From: Zavarzinia aquatilis
GTDB lineage: Bacteria; Pseudomonadota; Alphaproteobacteria; Zavarziniales; Zavarziniaceae
Direction of reading: 5' to 3'
Assembly: GCF_003173035.1 (NCBI RefSeq)
Contig: NZ_QGLE01000005.1
Span: 1 to 64,000 of the forward strand
Length of the DNA stretch: 64,000 nucleotides
Shown piece after piece: positions 42,325-52,200 of the stretch. Both the position numbers and the translations under genes were made by a program. Under the pieces are notes generated by a model. It worked only from the letters and a program-made list of their open reading frames with translations. It did no database searches and was not told where the DNA came from. Positions within the stretch are counted from its first letter, which is position 1. Each line of letters begins with the position of its first letter.

Positions 42325-43302
42325 TCAGCCCCAGAGTTCGGGCGGTGGCGGCTGGATCACCGCGCCCTCGTAGACAAGGGCCGGCTCGCGGTCGAGGTCG
42401 AGCAGCAGCGGCCCGTCGAGATCGACGAAATCCGCCCGCCCGGCCAGCAGCAGCGCCGGTGCCATCGCCAGCGAGGTGCCGACCATGCAGCCGACCATCA
42501 GCCGCAGGCCGAGCGCCTGCGCCGCCTCGGCGAGGATGATGGCCTCGGTCAGGCCGCCGGTCTTGTCCAGTTTCACGTTCACGTGGGAATAACGCCCGAG
42601 GAGGGCGGAAAGCTCCGCCGCGGTGTGACAGGATTCGTCGGCGCAGAGCGGAATCGGGCAATCGAGCCCGAGCAGCGCGTCGTCCGCCCCGGCCGGCAGC
42701 GGCTGTTCGATCAGGACGACACCAAGGGGGGCGAGGGCGCGGGCGAGGGGCAGAACCTGATCGGGCGCCCAGGCCTCGTTGGCGTCGACGATCAGCCGGG
42801 CCAGGGGCGCGGCGGCATGGACGGCGGCGACACGCGCGATATCGGCGCCATCGCCGCCCAGCTTCAGTTTCAGCAGGGGCTTGGCAGCGGCGCGCGCCGC
42901 CTCGGCCATGGCGGCGGGCGTATCGAGGCTGAGGGTATAGGCGGTAACCACCGGGCGCGGCGGCTCGAGACCGGCGAGGGCGGCGACGCTGGTGCCCGCC
43001 CGTTTCGCCTCGAGATCCCACAGCGCGCAGTCGAGCGCATTGCGCGCGGCACCCGCGGGCATCAGGGACAGCAGCTGCTTGCGGGTGAAGCCGTCGACCA
43101 CATGGGGACGAATCGCCTCGATCGCGGCGACGACGCTTTCGAGCGATTCGCCATAGCGGCGGTAGGGCACGGCTTCGCCGCGACCCCGGTGTCCGTTCGC
43201 CTCGGCGGTGACGACCACCACTTCCGCCTCGGTCTTGGCGCCGCGCGAGATTCGGAAGACGCCCCTTATGGGCCAGCTTTCGACAGAGACGGAAAAATGC
43301 AT
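42325..43302 (-). CDS. Enolase-superfamily dipeptide epimerase / DgcA-like
   Basis: 325 residues of the muconate-lactonising/enolase fold. The KxK motif is LKLKLGG (Lys145, Lys147), and metal ligands are Asp173 (VDANE), Glu199 (IEQP) and Asp222 (CADES), followed by KLDKTGG (244-250) with the second catalytic lysine. This set marks Ala-Glu dipeptide epimerases and the related N-acetyl-D-Glu racemase DgcA. The ATG lies directly at the foot of the hairpin 43303-43344, which buries its ribosome site. Confidence 0.88.
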   Translation of the reverse strand: MHFSVSVESWPIRGVFRISRGAKTEAEVVVVTAEANGHRGRGEAVPYRRYGESLESVVAAIEAIRPHVVDGFTRKQLLSLMPAGAARNALDCALWDLEAKRAGTSVAALAGLEPPRPVVTAYTLSLDTPAAMAEAARAAAKPLLKLKLGGDGADIARVAAVHAAAPLARLIVDANEAWAPDQVLPLARALAPLGVVLIEQPLPAGADDALLGLDCPIPLCADESCHTAAELSALLGRYSHVNVKLDKTGGLTEAIILAEAAQALGLRLMVGCMVGTSLAMAPALLLAGRADFVDLDGPLLLDLDREPALVYEGAVIQPPPPELWG

Positions 43303-43344
43303 GGGGGTAAGCTCCGGTCCACGAACGGACCGGAGCTTACCCCC
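43303..43344. promoter_or_regulatory. Perfect 18-bp hairpin between cytochrome c and epimerase
   Basis: GGGGGTAAGCTCCGGTCC (43303-43320), a 6-nt loop, and its exact complement (43327-43344). It lies 6 bp past the cytochrome c stop and ends at the epimerase ATG. The only Shine-Dalgarno, GGAG, is inside the 3' arm on the minus strand. It can terminate cytochrome transcription or hide the epimerase ribosome site; the T-run falls inside the epimerase codons CATTTTTCC. Confidence 0.8.
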
Positions 43345-43350
43345 GGAATG

Positions 43351-43731
43351 TTACTTCGTGGCTTCTTCGAGATAGGCGATGACGTCGTCGCGCTCATCTT
43401 CCTTCTTCAGGCCGACGAAGGCCATCTTGGTGCCGGGCACCAGGGCCTTGGGGTCGGTCAGATAGGTGTGCAGCGTCTCGGACGACCAGACGATGCCGGC
43501 ACCGGCCATGGCCTTCGAATAGGTGAAGCCTTCCTTCGTGCCGGACGTGCGGCCGAACAAGCCGTTGAGGTTGGGGCCGACGCGGTTCGGGCCGCCGGCC
43601 TCGACCGTGTGGCAGGTCGCGCATTTCTTGAAGACGACGGCGCCCTTGGCGGCGTCACCGCCGGCCGAAGCCGAGGTCGCGCCAGCGGCGAGGGCGAAAA
43701 GCGCAAGAGCTGTGATCCGGATCATTTGCAT
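43351..43731 (-). CDS. Class I c-type cytochrome, periplasmic
   Basis: 126 residues. A signal peptide ends near residue 23 (ATSASA). The haem site is CATCH (Cys37-Cys40-His41) and the axial methionine is GTKMAF (Met103), so a His-Met class I cytochrome c2-like carrier. It could take electrons from the PQQ dehydrogenase 2.3 kb away or from complex III; that link is inferred. Confidence 0.93.
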   Translation of the reverse strand: MQMIRITALALFALAAGATSASAGGDAAKGAVVFKKCATCHTVEAGGPNRVGPNLNGLFGRTSGTKEGFTYSKAMAGAGIVWSSETLHTYLTDPKALVPGTKMAFVGLKKEDERDDVIAYLEEATK

Positions 43732-43810
43732 GATGTTAAGTCCGATCGCGATATTGTCGGCAGGGCCGGTGTTGGTTCAGTATAAATGATCGCGCGCCGG
43801 AGTGCCGTCC

Positions 43811-45007
43811 ATGCGTCATGCCGCCGCCCTTGACCTTCGTAGGGTCCGGGGTTCGTCACCTGTCCAGAGGGGAGTGTCCGTCTTGACCGAACAGATCCTG
43901 ACCATCTCGGATCTCCAGGCGCTGCTCGCCGACCCCTCTGCCGACAATCAGGCGGCGGCCGCGGCCAAGGTCGCGCGGGCCTGGCGCGAAGGCACGCTCG
44001 ATCCCCATGCGCGCGAGGCGGCGGAAACCCTGTTCCGTACCATCGTGCGCCGGGCCACGGTCACTGTCCGCGCCGCCCTCGCCGAGGCGATGAAGGACGC
44101 GGATACGCTGCCGCACGATATCGCGATCAAGCTGGCGTCCGACGTCGACCACGTCGCGCTGCCGGTGCTCGAGGCGTCAAGCGTGTTGACCGACGAGGAT
44201 CTGGCCGGTCTTGTCCGCATGGTTTCGGCGGCAGGCATGAGTGCCATCGCCGGTCGCCCCTCGGTTTCGGAAAAAGTGTCGGATGCCCTGATCGAGCGGG
44301 GCGACGAAGGCGCCATCGCCCGACTGATGGGCAATGCGGCCGCCGCCATCTCCGAGTCGGCGCTGGAAACGGTCGCCGAGCGTCATGGCCGCTCGCCCCG
44401 GGTCGCCGGGCCTATGGCGGGGCGTGTCGGCCTGCCCGTCCGGGTCGCCACCAAACTGATGTCCGTGGTCGCCGAACAATTGCGGCGCCATCTTCTGGGG
44501 CGCGAAGCCATCGACCCCGATCTGCTCGCGGATCTCATCCTGCAGAGCCGGGAGCGGGCGACCCTCGTCCTCGCCCATGGTGTCGGGCCCGATCTCGAAG
44601 GCTTCATCGCCGACCTGAACCGCAGCGGCCGGCTGACCCCGACCCTCGTCATGCGCTCGCTGCTGACCGGCGACTATCTGTTTTTCGAGACGGCGCTGGC
44701 AATTCGCGCCGGTATCCCGGCCGCCAACGCCTCGATGCTGGTGCGCGATCCGGGCGGCAGCGGGTTGGCCAAGCTGTTCGCCGTGGCCGGTATGCCCGAA
44801 TCGCAGCTCGCCCTCGCAAGGGTCGCGCTCTTCGCCGCCGAGGAGACGGAACTGCGCGACGCGCCGGATGCCCGGAGCCATTACCGTTCGCTGGTGATCG
44901 AGCGAATCCTGACCGGATTCGGCGACAGGGTCGACACGGCCAGCGTGGACTATATGATCACCAAGATCGGCTATGGGGCGCCGGCGGCCACGGTCGCGAC
45001 CCGTTGA
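43811..45007 (+). CDS. DUF2336 domain protein
   Basis: About 398 residues. The DUF2336 family, alphaproteobacteria-specific, is recognised by repeated helices starting LQALLADPSADNQAAAAAKVARAW. The protein is all helical with no membrane segment; function unknown. The start is uncertain: ATG 43811 has GGAG 8 nt upstream, but TTG 43883 after AGAGGGGA is equally good and nearer the conserved region. It lies 30 bp before the mla operon. Confidence 0.8.
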   Translation: MRHAAALDLRRVRGSSPVQRGVSVLTEQILTISDLQALLADPSADNQAAAAAKVARAWREGTLDPHAREAAETLFRTIVRRATVTVRAALAEAMKDADTLPHDIAIKLASDVDHVALPVLEASSVLTDEDLAGLVRMVSAAGMSAIAGRPSVSEKVSDALIERGDEGAIARLMGNAAAAISESALETVAERHGRSPRVAGPMAGRVGLPVRVATKLMSVVAEQLRRHLLGREAIDPDLLADLILQSRERATLVLAHGVGPDLEGFIADLNRSGRLTPTLVMRSLLTGDYLFFETALAIRAGIPAANASMLVRDPGGSGLAKLFAVAGMPESQLALARVALFAAEETELRDAPDARSHYRSLVIERILTGFGDRVDTASVDYMITKIGYGAPAATVATR

Positions 45008-45037
45008 ACCGTCCAATGTTGTGAGTAACGGTCGGGA

Positions 45038-46189
45038 ATGATGCATTCGCCCTCTGCTGCGGCCTCGGGTCTGCTGAGTTTCGTCGAAGACAGCGGACGT
45101 CTGCGGGCCCGGCTTCAGGGGCGCTGGGTCGTCGCCAACGCCGAGGTGCTGGACCGTCTGCTCGGCGCTGCGCCGGCGCCGGCCGGCCGCGAACTCGATA
45201 TCGACTTTTCAGCGATCGAGGCGATCGACACCGTGGGCGCCTGGCTGGTGCACCGGACCGCCGCGCGCTGGCAGCAGGCGGGCGGACAGGCGGTGATCAC
45301 TGGCGCGACCGGCGAGCACGAGGTGCTGCTCGGCCAGGTCGCCAAGGCCGACCGGCCGGCGCCGCCCGCGCAGAAAAAGCTCGGTCGTTTCGCCGCCATG
45401 CTCGACCGCCTGGGGCGGCGCACCGTCTATGTCTGGGAAGACCTGCTGCGTCTCGTCTCCTTCCTCGGCGAGACGGTGACGGCGATGTTCCGCCTCGCCT
45501 TCCTCCACCCCGGGCGCTTTCGCCTGACCTCGACCTTCGCCCAGGCGCAGGCGGTCGGTATCGACGCCATGCCCATCGTCGGTCTGATTTCCTTCCTGAT
45601 CGGCGTCGTCATCGCCTATCAGGGCGTCGATCAGCTGGCCATGTTCGGGGCGCAGATCTTCGTCGTGAACCTCGTCGCCGTTTCGGTGCTGCGCGAGCTG
45701 GGCATCCTGCTCACGGCGATCGTGATCGCCGGCCGCTCCGGCTCGTCCTTCACCGCCCAGATCGGCTCGATGAAGCTGAACGAGGAGGTGGACGCCATGC
45801 GCACCCTCGGTCTCGACCCGGTCGAGGTGCTGGTGGTGCCGCGCGTGGTCGCGCTGATGGTCATGCTGCCCTGCCTCGCCTTCTTCGCCGACGTCATGGG
45901 GCTGCTCGGCGGCATGTTGATGTCCTGGGTCACCCTCGGCATTCCGCCCGACGTGTTCCTGAACCGGCTGGCGGCGGCGGTCACGTGGAAGACCTATTTC
46001 GTCGGCGTCGTGAAGGCGCCCTTTTTCGCCGTCACCATCGCGGTGGTCGGCTGTCTCGAAGGCCTGCAGGTCGAGGGCAGCTCCGAATCCGTCGGACGGC
46101 GCACCACCCAGTCGGTGGTGAAGGGCATTTTCCTCGTCATCGTGCTCGACGCGGCCTTCTCCATCTTCTTCGCGACGATCGGAATCTGA
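45038..46189 (+). CDS. MlaE-family ABC permease with N-terminal STAS domain
   Basis: 383 residues. Residues 1-105 form a STAS domain (ELDIDFSAIEAIDTVGAWLV), which is a separate protein (MlaB) in E. coli; the rest is the MlaE permease with VIAYQGVDQLAMFGAQIFVVNLVAVSVLRELG and AGRSGSSFTAQIGSMKLNEEVDAM. It is the membrane part of an Mla-type phospholipid transporter that keeps outer-membrane lipid asymmetry. It is followed 1 bp later by the ATPase gene. Confidence 0.92.
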   Translation: MMHSPSAAASGLLSFVEDSGRLRARLQGRWVVANAEVLDRLLGAAPAPAGRELDIDFSAIEAIDTVGAWLVHRTAARWQQAGGQAVITGATGEHEVLLGQVAKADRPAPPAQKKLGRFAAMLDRLGRRTVYVWEDLLRLVSFLGETVTAMFRLAFLHPGRFRLTSTFAQAQAVGIDAMPIVGLISFLIGVVIAYQGVDQLAMFGAQIFVVNLVAVSVLRELGILLTAIVIAGRSGSSFTAQIGSMKLNEEVDAMRTLGLDPVEVLVVPRVVALMVMLPCLAFFADVMGLLGGMLMSWVTLGIPPDVFLNRLAAAVTWKTYFVGVVKAPFFAVTIAVVGCLEGLQVEGSSESVGRRTTQSVVKGIFLVIVLDAAFSIFFATIGI

Positions 46190-46190
46190 C

Positions 46191-46997
46191 GTGGCCGGCG
46201 ACGGACAGGACCAACCCATCATCCGCCTGCGCGGCATCCGCAATGCCTTTGGGCCGCAGGTCATCCACAATAATCTCGATCTCGACGTGCGCCGGGGCGA
46301 GATCATCGCCCTCGTCGGGGGATCGGGCACCGGCAAGTCGGTGCTGCTGCGCACGATCGTCGGGTTGAACCGTCCGGCGGCCGGCTCGATCGAGGTCTTC
46401 GGCCAGGACATCCTGCATCTGCCCAAGCTCGAGCGGCGCAAGGTCGAGCAGCGCTGGGGCATCCTGTTCCAGAACGGCGCCCTGTTCTCGTCGCTGACCG
46501 TCGCCCAGAACATCCAGGTGCCGCTCAAGGAGCATCTCGGCCTCAAGGGGCCGATGCTCGAGGAGATCGCGGCCCTGAAGATCGCGCTCGCCGGATTGCC
46601 GCCGGAAGCCGGGGCGAAATATCCGTCCGAGCTTTCGGGCGGGATGAAGAAGCGCGCCGGCCTTGCCCGGGCGCTCGCCCTCGATCCCGAGATCGTCTTT
46701 CTCGACGAGCCGACGGCGGGTCTCGACCCGATCGGCGCCGCCGCCTTCGACCAGCTGATCGCCGACCTGCGCGACACGGTCGGCTTCACCGTCTTCCTCG
46801 TCACCCATGACCTCGACACGCTGGCGACCGTCTGCGACCGCATCGCCGTGCTCGGCGAAAAGCGTGTTATGGTCGTCGGGACGATGAACGACATGCTCGA
46901 ACAGACAAATCCGTGGATCGTCGAATATTTCCACGGACCGCGGGGGCGCGCGGCGCTCGACGCCAAGGCGCGCGCCGATGCGCGCCGCCCCGACTGA
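46191..46997 (+). CDS. MlaF-type ABC ATPase
   Basis: 268 residues starting at GTG 46191. Walker A is GGSGTGKSVLLR, the signature is LSGGMKKRAGLARAL, Walker B is EIVFLDEPTAGLD, and the H-loop is VTHDLD. It powers lipid transfer by the STAS-MlaE permease. Confidence 0.94.
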   Translation: MAGDGQDQPIIRLRGIRNAFGPQVIHNNLDLDVRRGEIIALVGGSGTGKSVLLRTIVGLNRPAAGSIEVFGQDILHLPKLERRKVEQRWGILFQNGALFSSLTVAQNIQVPLKEHLGLKGPMLEEIAALKIALAGLPPEAGAKYPSELSGGMKKRAGLARALALDPEIVFLDEPTAGLDPIGAAAFDQLIADLRDTVGFTVFLVTHDLDTLATVCDRIAVLGEKRVMVVGTMNDMLEQTNPWIVEYFHGPRGRAALDAKARADARRPD

Positions 46998-47012
46998 CGG
47001 AGTCCGCTTACC

Positions 47013-47912
47013 ATGGAAACCCGGGCCAATTACCTCCTGATCGGCGCCCTGACCCTCGCCCTGCTGATCGGTGGTTTCGCCTTCGCGCTCTGGCTGGCGG
47101 GGGCGGGCAGGGCGCCGGCCTTCGACCGCTACCTGATCTATTTCTCGGGCGCCATCGACGGTCTCGGCGAAGGGTCGGACGTCCGCTACAACGGCATCAA
47201 GGTCGGCTCGGTCGGCAAGATCACCCTCGACAAGGACGATCCCAGCCGGGTGAAGGTCGAGATCGAGGTGGCGAGCGGCACGCCCGTGCGCAAGGACACG
47301 GTGGCCAAGCTGGAATCCCAGGGCATCACCGGCGTCGCCTATGTCCAGATGACCGCCGGCACCGGGGCAAGCCCGCTGCTCGAACCCGGGCCGGGCGGCC
47401 TGCCGCCGATCATCCCCAGCCGCACCGGCGGCCTTGCCCAGGTCATCGCCACCCTGCCGGAAGTGCTGCGCAGCAGCGCCGAAATCCTCGACCAGGCGAA
47501 GAATTTCGTCGGCCCGGAAAATCAGGCGACGGTCGCCCGCACCCTCGCCAACATCGAGACGGTGACGGCGGCCATCGCCGAGAAATCGGGCGAGATCCAG
47601 CAGATCATCGACAATGTGAACGCCGTCTCCGGCTCCATCGCCGAGGCGGCGCGGGCCATTTCCGGCATCACCGCCGATGCGCGGGCGGCGATGGAAAAGA
47701 TCGGCGCCTTCGCTTCGACCCTCAGCGACCTCGTTGCCAGCAACCGGCGCTCGATCGACGAATTCGCGGCGGAGGGCCTGACCCAGTTCGCCAAATTCAT
47801 CACCGAGGCGCGCCGCCTGGTCGGCACCCTCGAGCGGGTGGCGGAGCGGCTGGAAAGCGATCCGTCCCGCTTCATTCTCGGTACCCAGCGTCCGGAGTAT
47901 GCCCCGCAATGA
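47013..47912 (+). CDS. MlaD-type MCE domain protein
   Basis: 299 residues: one N-terminal membrane helix (LLIGALTLALLIGGFAFALWL), a single MCE domain (about 42-120; DGLGEGSDVRYNGIKVGSV, LESQGITGVAYVQM), and a helical C-terminus. MCE rings form a tunnel for lipid across the periplasm. It overlaps the next gene by 4 bp. Confidence 0.92.
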   Translation: METRANYLLIGALTLALLIGGFAFALWLAGAGRAPAFDRYLIYFSGAIDGLGEGSDVRYNGIKVGSVGKITLDKDDPSRVKVEIEVASGTPVRKDTVAKLESQGITGVAYVQMTAGTGASPLLEPGPGGLPPIIPSRTGGLAQVIATLPEVLRSSAEILDQAKNFVGPENQATVARTLANIETVTAAIAEKSGEIQQIIDNVNAVSGSIAEAARAISGITADARAAMEKIGAFASTLSDLVASNRRSIDEFAAEGLTQFAKFITEARRLVGTLERVAERLESDPSRFILGTQRPEYAPQ

Positions 47913-48571
47913 GCCTCGACACTTTCTCGGCCGGTCGTCGGCGCATTCTGACCGGCGCCGCGCTCGGTGCCGCCGGCCTTGCCCTCGGCGGTTGCGGCAG
48001 CCTGTTCAAGGCGGCGACCACGACGCCCAGCCTCTATACCCTGGTGTCGGCCAGAGGGTTCGCGGCGGGACCGCAGGTGCCCTGGCAGCTCGTCGTGGAG
48101 GAGCCGCTGGCTTCCCGCGCCATCGACACCGATTACATCGCCCTGATGCCCTCGACCACCGAGGTGAAATATTTCGACAATGCGCGCTGGGCCGAACGGG
48201 CGCCGCGCATGGTCCAGACCCTGCTGGTCGAATCCTTCGAGAACAGCGGGCGCATCGTCGCGGTCGGCCGACAGGCGGTGGGCCTGCGCGCCGATTACAA
48301 CTTCGTCTCGGAGTTGCGGGAGTTTCAGGCGGAATATCGCGACGGCCTCGGCAAGCCGCCGGTGATCCGCGTCCGCCTCAGCGTGAAGATGATCCTGCAG
48401 CCGCAACAGGTGATCGTCGCGGCCCGCGCCTTCGACGTCAGTCAGACCCTGACCACCAACGACATGCCCGCCATCATCGCCGGTTTCAACGCGGCGCTGG
48501 GCGATACCATGAAGCAGGCGGTCGATTGGGCGCTGGCGCAGCGCAACCCGAACGAGGGCAAGCTGCTCTGA
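47909..48571 (+). CDS. ABC transport auxiliary lipoprotein (MlaC/PqiC-like)
   Basis: 220 residues. A twin-arginine-like start RRRILTG precedes a lipobox LGGC with Cys29, so it should be lipidated. The body matches the ABC_trans_aux (PqiC-like) family: PSLYTLVSARGF, IDTDYIALMPSTTEVKYFDNARWAERAPRMVQTLLVESFE. It is the outer-membrane or periplasmic partner of this transporter. Confidence 0.87.
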   Translation: MSLDTFSAGRRRILTGAALGAAGLALGGCGSLFKAATTTPSLYTLVSARGFAAGPQVPWQLVVEEPLASRAIDTDYIALMPSTTEVKYFDNARWAERAPRMVQTLLVESFENSGRIVAVGRQAVGLRADYNFVSELREFQAEYRDGLGKPPVIRVRLSVKMILQPQQVIVAARAFDVSQTLTTNDMPAIIAGFNAALGDTMKQAVDWALAQRNPNEGKLL

Positions 48572-48581
48572 TCGTCGTCGC

Positions 48582-49283
48582 TCAGTCGCAGGGCGGATAC
48601 ATGCCCTTGCCGATGGCGCGGGCCCGGCCCTCGATCCGGCTGGCATAGCGATTGACATAGGCCGAGGGTTTCGAGGCCGAGAAGCGGATGGGATTGGGCA
48701 GCACGGCGGCCAGCAGGGCCGCCTGCCGGCCCGATAGCTGACCCGCGCCAACGCCGAAATGATAGCGCGCCGCCGCCTCGACGCCATAGACGCCGGGGCC
48801 GAATTCGACCGAATTCAGATAGACCTCGACGATGCGGCGCTTGCCCCAGATCGTCTCGATGGCGACGGTGAAACCCGCCTCCAGCCCCTTGCGCAGCCAG
48901 GACCGGCCGGGCCACAGGAAGACATTCTTCGCCGTTTGCTGGCTGATGGTCGAGCCGCCGCGCAACCGGCCGCCGTCGTCCGCGTCATCGAGCGCCTCGC
49001 TGATCGCGCCCCAGTCGAAGCCCCAGTGGCTGCAGAACTTGCCGTCTTCGGCCGCGATGGCGGAACGCACCATGATCGGCGCGATCTCGTCGTAAGAGAC
49101 CCAGTCATGGTCGATGCCATAGCCTTCGACGAGGCGGATCAGCATCAGCGGCGTCAGCGGCACCGGCACCACCCGGTACAGCAGCAGAAGCACCAGCGGC
49201 AGGGCGACACTGGCGAGGACGGAACCCGCCAGCAGCCGGCGCCACAGGGGCCCCTTCAGCAGCAGGGCGCGCAGTCGCCTCAC
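48582..49283 (-). CDS. mtgA: Monofunctional biosynthetic peptidoglycan transglycosylase
   Basis: 233 residues with one N-terminal helix and a GT51 domain: AAEDGKFCSHWGFDW (catalytic Glu79), RGGSTISQQTAKNVFLW, KRRIVEVYLNSVEFGPGVYG. It polymerises glycan strands from lipid II without a transpeptidase domain. It ends 10 bp from the converging lipoprotein gene, and follows the 1013-aa protein by 3 bp. Confidence 0.94.
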   Translation of the reverse strand: MRRLRALLLKGPLWRRLLAGSVLASVALPLVLLLLYRVVPVPLTPLMLIRLVEGYGIDHDWVSYDEIAPIMVRSAIAAEDGKFCSHWGFDWGAISEALDDADDGGRLRGGSTISQQTAKNVFLWPGRSWLRKGLEAGFTVAIETIWGKRRIVEVYLNSVEFGPGVYGVEAAARYHFGVGAGQLSGRQAALLAAVLPNPIRFSASKPSAYVNRYASRIEGRARAIGKGMYPPCD

Positions 49284-49286
49284 GCC

Positions 49287-52200
49287 TTACCTGTCCCGGC
49301 CCAGCGCCGCCGCCAGCAGGCGATGCAGCTTGCCGATGTCGGAGGAGCGCAGCGCGGCGGCCAGCACATCCTCGTCGTCGGCGTCGGTCGCGAGGCGCAT
49401 CAATTCGTCGAACTGGCGCATGTAGCGGTCGACATAGGTACGGAATTCGCCGTCGCCCCGATATTTCGCGGCGATGGTCTCATGGCCATCGCGGTTGCGC
49501 TGGCCCAGCAGGCGGCGGGTGAACACGCCCTTTTCGCCGCCGAGATAGCGGCGCCAGACGTCGTCCGGCAAATCGCCGTCCTCCATCGCCCGGGCCAGAT
49601 CGACGGAAAGGCCGTTCAGCCCCTCGACCACGGCAGCAGAGGCCTTGACCGCATTCTGCCGGCGCTGGCGCCGGTCGGTCTCGTCGAGGGCCTGACGGCG
49701 CAGCTCGATCTCGGCCGCGGTCTCGCCCAGGGTCTCGACCTCGGCGGCCATGGCTTTCACCAGGTCGCCCATCAGGCGCCGCGCCTCGTCCGCCCGGCCC
49801 GACAGGACCTGGGTCTCGGACGACAGGTTGCGGGCGATCAGCGCCAGCGAGGTCGCCGTCTCGTCGGCGAGGGCCTTCAGTTCGGAACCGCGCTTGGTCG
49901 CCATGACGATGGCGGTTTCCAGTTCTTCCCGGCTTTTGGCCGAGGATTCGACCATGGCCTGACGCTCGACCGAGATGGCGCTGCCCATCTCGCGCAGGCG
50001 GGCGATGGAATCGGCGGCCTGGGCCGCCAGCGAAGTATCGTCCCGGCCCAATGTCTCGATCAGCAGGTTCAGATTGCCGACGGCGGTCTGGGTCGCGGCG
50101 TCCAGCCGGCCGGCAAAGGCGCCGAGCGCCTGCTCCGCTTCCTTCACCTGCTGGCGGGCGGTCAGGATGCGTTCGTCGATGGCGCGACCGATGCCGTCGA
50201 GGGTCTGGCCGGCCTTGCCGGTCTCGACCGTCGCCCGGTCGCCGATGGCGGTGATCGTGTCGCCTTGCCGGTGCATGGCGCCGACGGCGGCGTCGATGCG
50301 CGCGCTCGCCCGCTCGGCCGCGGATTCGAGGTCGCGGCCCCGCCGCTCGATGGTGTCGGCAGCCTGCTCGACCCGGGCGCCCGCGGTATCGGCGGTCACC
50401 GTCAGCTCCCGCGCCCGGCCGTCGAGGGCGCCCGCGCTTTCGCTCAGGCGGCGCTCGGCGGCGGTCGCGCTTTCGGCCAGGGCATCGGCGCGCTGGCGGA
50501 AACCGGTGACCACGGTCGCGAGGCGCTGCACGGCATTGTCGGCGGTGGCGATGACTTCCGTGCCCTGCCGGGCGAGGGTCTTTACCGCATTGTCGACGGT
50601 GGCGACGGCGCGCACCGTCTCGGCATCGAGGTCGGCGGCCTGGGCGTCGAAGCGGCGGCCCGCTTCCTCGACCGCGCCGGCGGCATGGGCGGCCGCGGTT
50701 TCCAGCGTGCGGGCGTGATCGTCGATCGCCGCTTCCATGCCGCGCAACTCGTCCTTCAGCTTCTCGCCGGCCCGGGCCAGTTCGCGCGCGGTCTCGGCCG
50801 AGATGCGGGCGGCTTCGCCGCCGCGCGTCTGGGCGTCGTCGACCGCGGTACGCAGCCTGCTGGCCAGCGCGTCGAAGCCGGCGCCGACCTCGCCCAGCTT
50901 GCCAAGGGCATTGTCCGCGTTGCTCGACAGGGCGGTGGCGCTGAGGCGCAGGGCGTCCGAGGCGGCATGACTGCGCGAGCCCGCCTCATTGCCGGCGGCG
51001 GCGATTTCCTCGGCGACGCGGCGCAGCTGGTCGCGGGCGAGGGTGGCGCGCTGGGTCGCGCTGTTGGTGATTTCCGTGTGTTCGGTCGCGGCCCGGCGCA
51101 GGGTCTCGCCCAGCTGGGCGAAATCGGTGACGGCGCGGCCAAGATCGCTCTGGGTCGCGGTGACGAGAGCGCGCAGGTTGCGCTCGGTCTGCTGCAGCTT
51201 GGCAAGGGCGGTATCGCTCGCCTCGCTCACCGCCTGACCGGCTCTGGTGGTCGAGCCGGCGGCGAGGGTGATGGCGGCCTGGCTCGCCTCGGCGAGATCC
51301 TTGAGGCGGGCGCTCTCGGTCGAGAGGGCGTCGGTCGCGCTGGACAGACGGCGGGCGATGCCATTCGCGGCATCCTCGAGCCCGGTCATGCCGCCCCGCG
51401 TCGCCTGGATGCGCTCGTCCAGCGATTCATTGACCGTCGCGACCCGGGCAAGGGCCGCTTCCATGGCGCCGACGCGGCCGTCCTGCTTCTCGAACGCCTG
51501 ATCGGCGGCCTGCACCACCCGGGTCGAGGCAAGGTCGAGGTCGGTGCCGAGCTGGCGCAGGCGCGCGGTCGCGCCATCGGTCTTCTCGGCGGCGGCATCG
51601 CCCGCGGCCAGCAGGGCATCGGCCTGACGCTGCAGGTCGGCGGAAGCGGCGGCCGAGGCGGAGGCGGCCGCGCGGGCGGCGTCGTTCAGCCGGACGAGGC
51701 GCTGATCGACCTGCTGCTCGATGGCGGCGACGGCGCCGGACAGCGTGTCGGCGGTCGAACGGGTCGCGCTCGACAGGGCGTCGAGGGCACCGCCGATGGC
51801 ACCGCGCACTTCCTTCGCCTCCTGCATCACCCGGCGCAGGTCCTCGATGCGGTTGCCGATCATGGAGACGAGATCGCGCGTCGCTTCCCGCGCTTCCATG
51901 GTGGCGAGGCGGATCTGGTCGACCTCGGCCTTCAGGCGGGCGCTGGTCTCGGGGTGCGGCGCGGCGGCAAGGGCGGCGCCGGCGAAATCGAAGGGGCGCG
52001 GGGCCGCCGGCCGCGATCCGCCGAGGGTCCGCAGCACCGCCGCCCGCTGGTCCAGCATCAGGGCGACCAGCCACAGCAGGGCCACGGGGCCGAACACGCC
52101 GGTCAGGATCGCCGCCAGCTCGTGCGGCGCGAGGGTGCCCAGCGCCGCGAAGCCGACCAGCGTGGCGAGATAGTAGAATGCGGCCGTGAGCCAGCCGACC

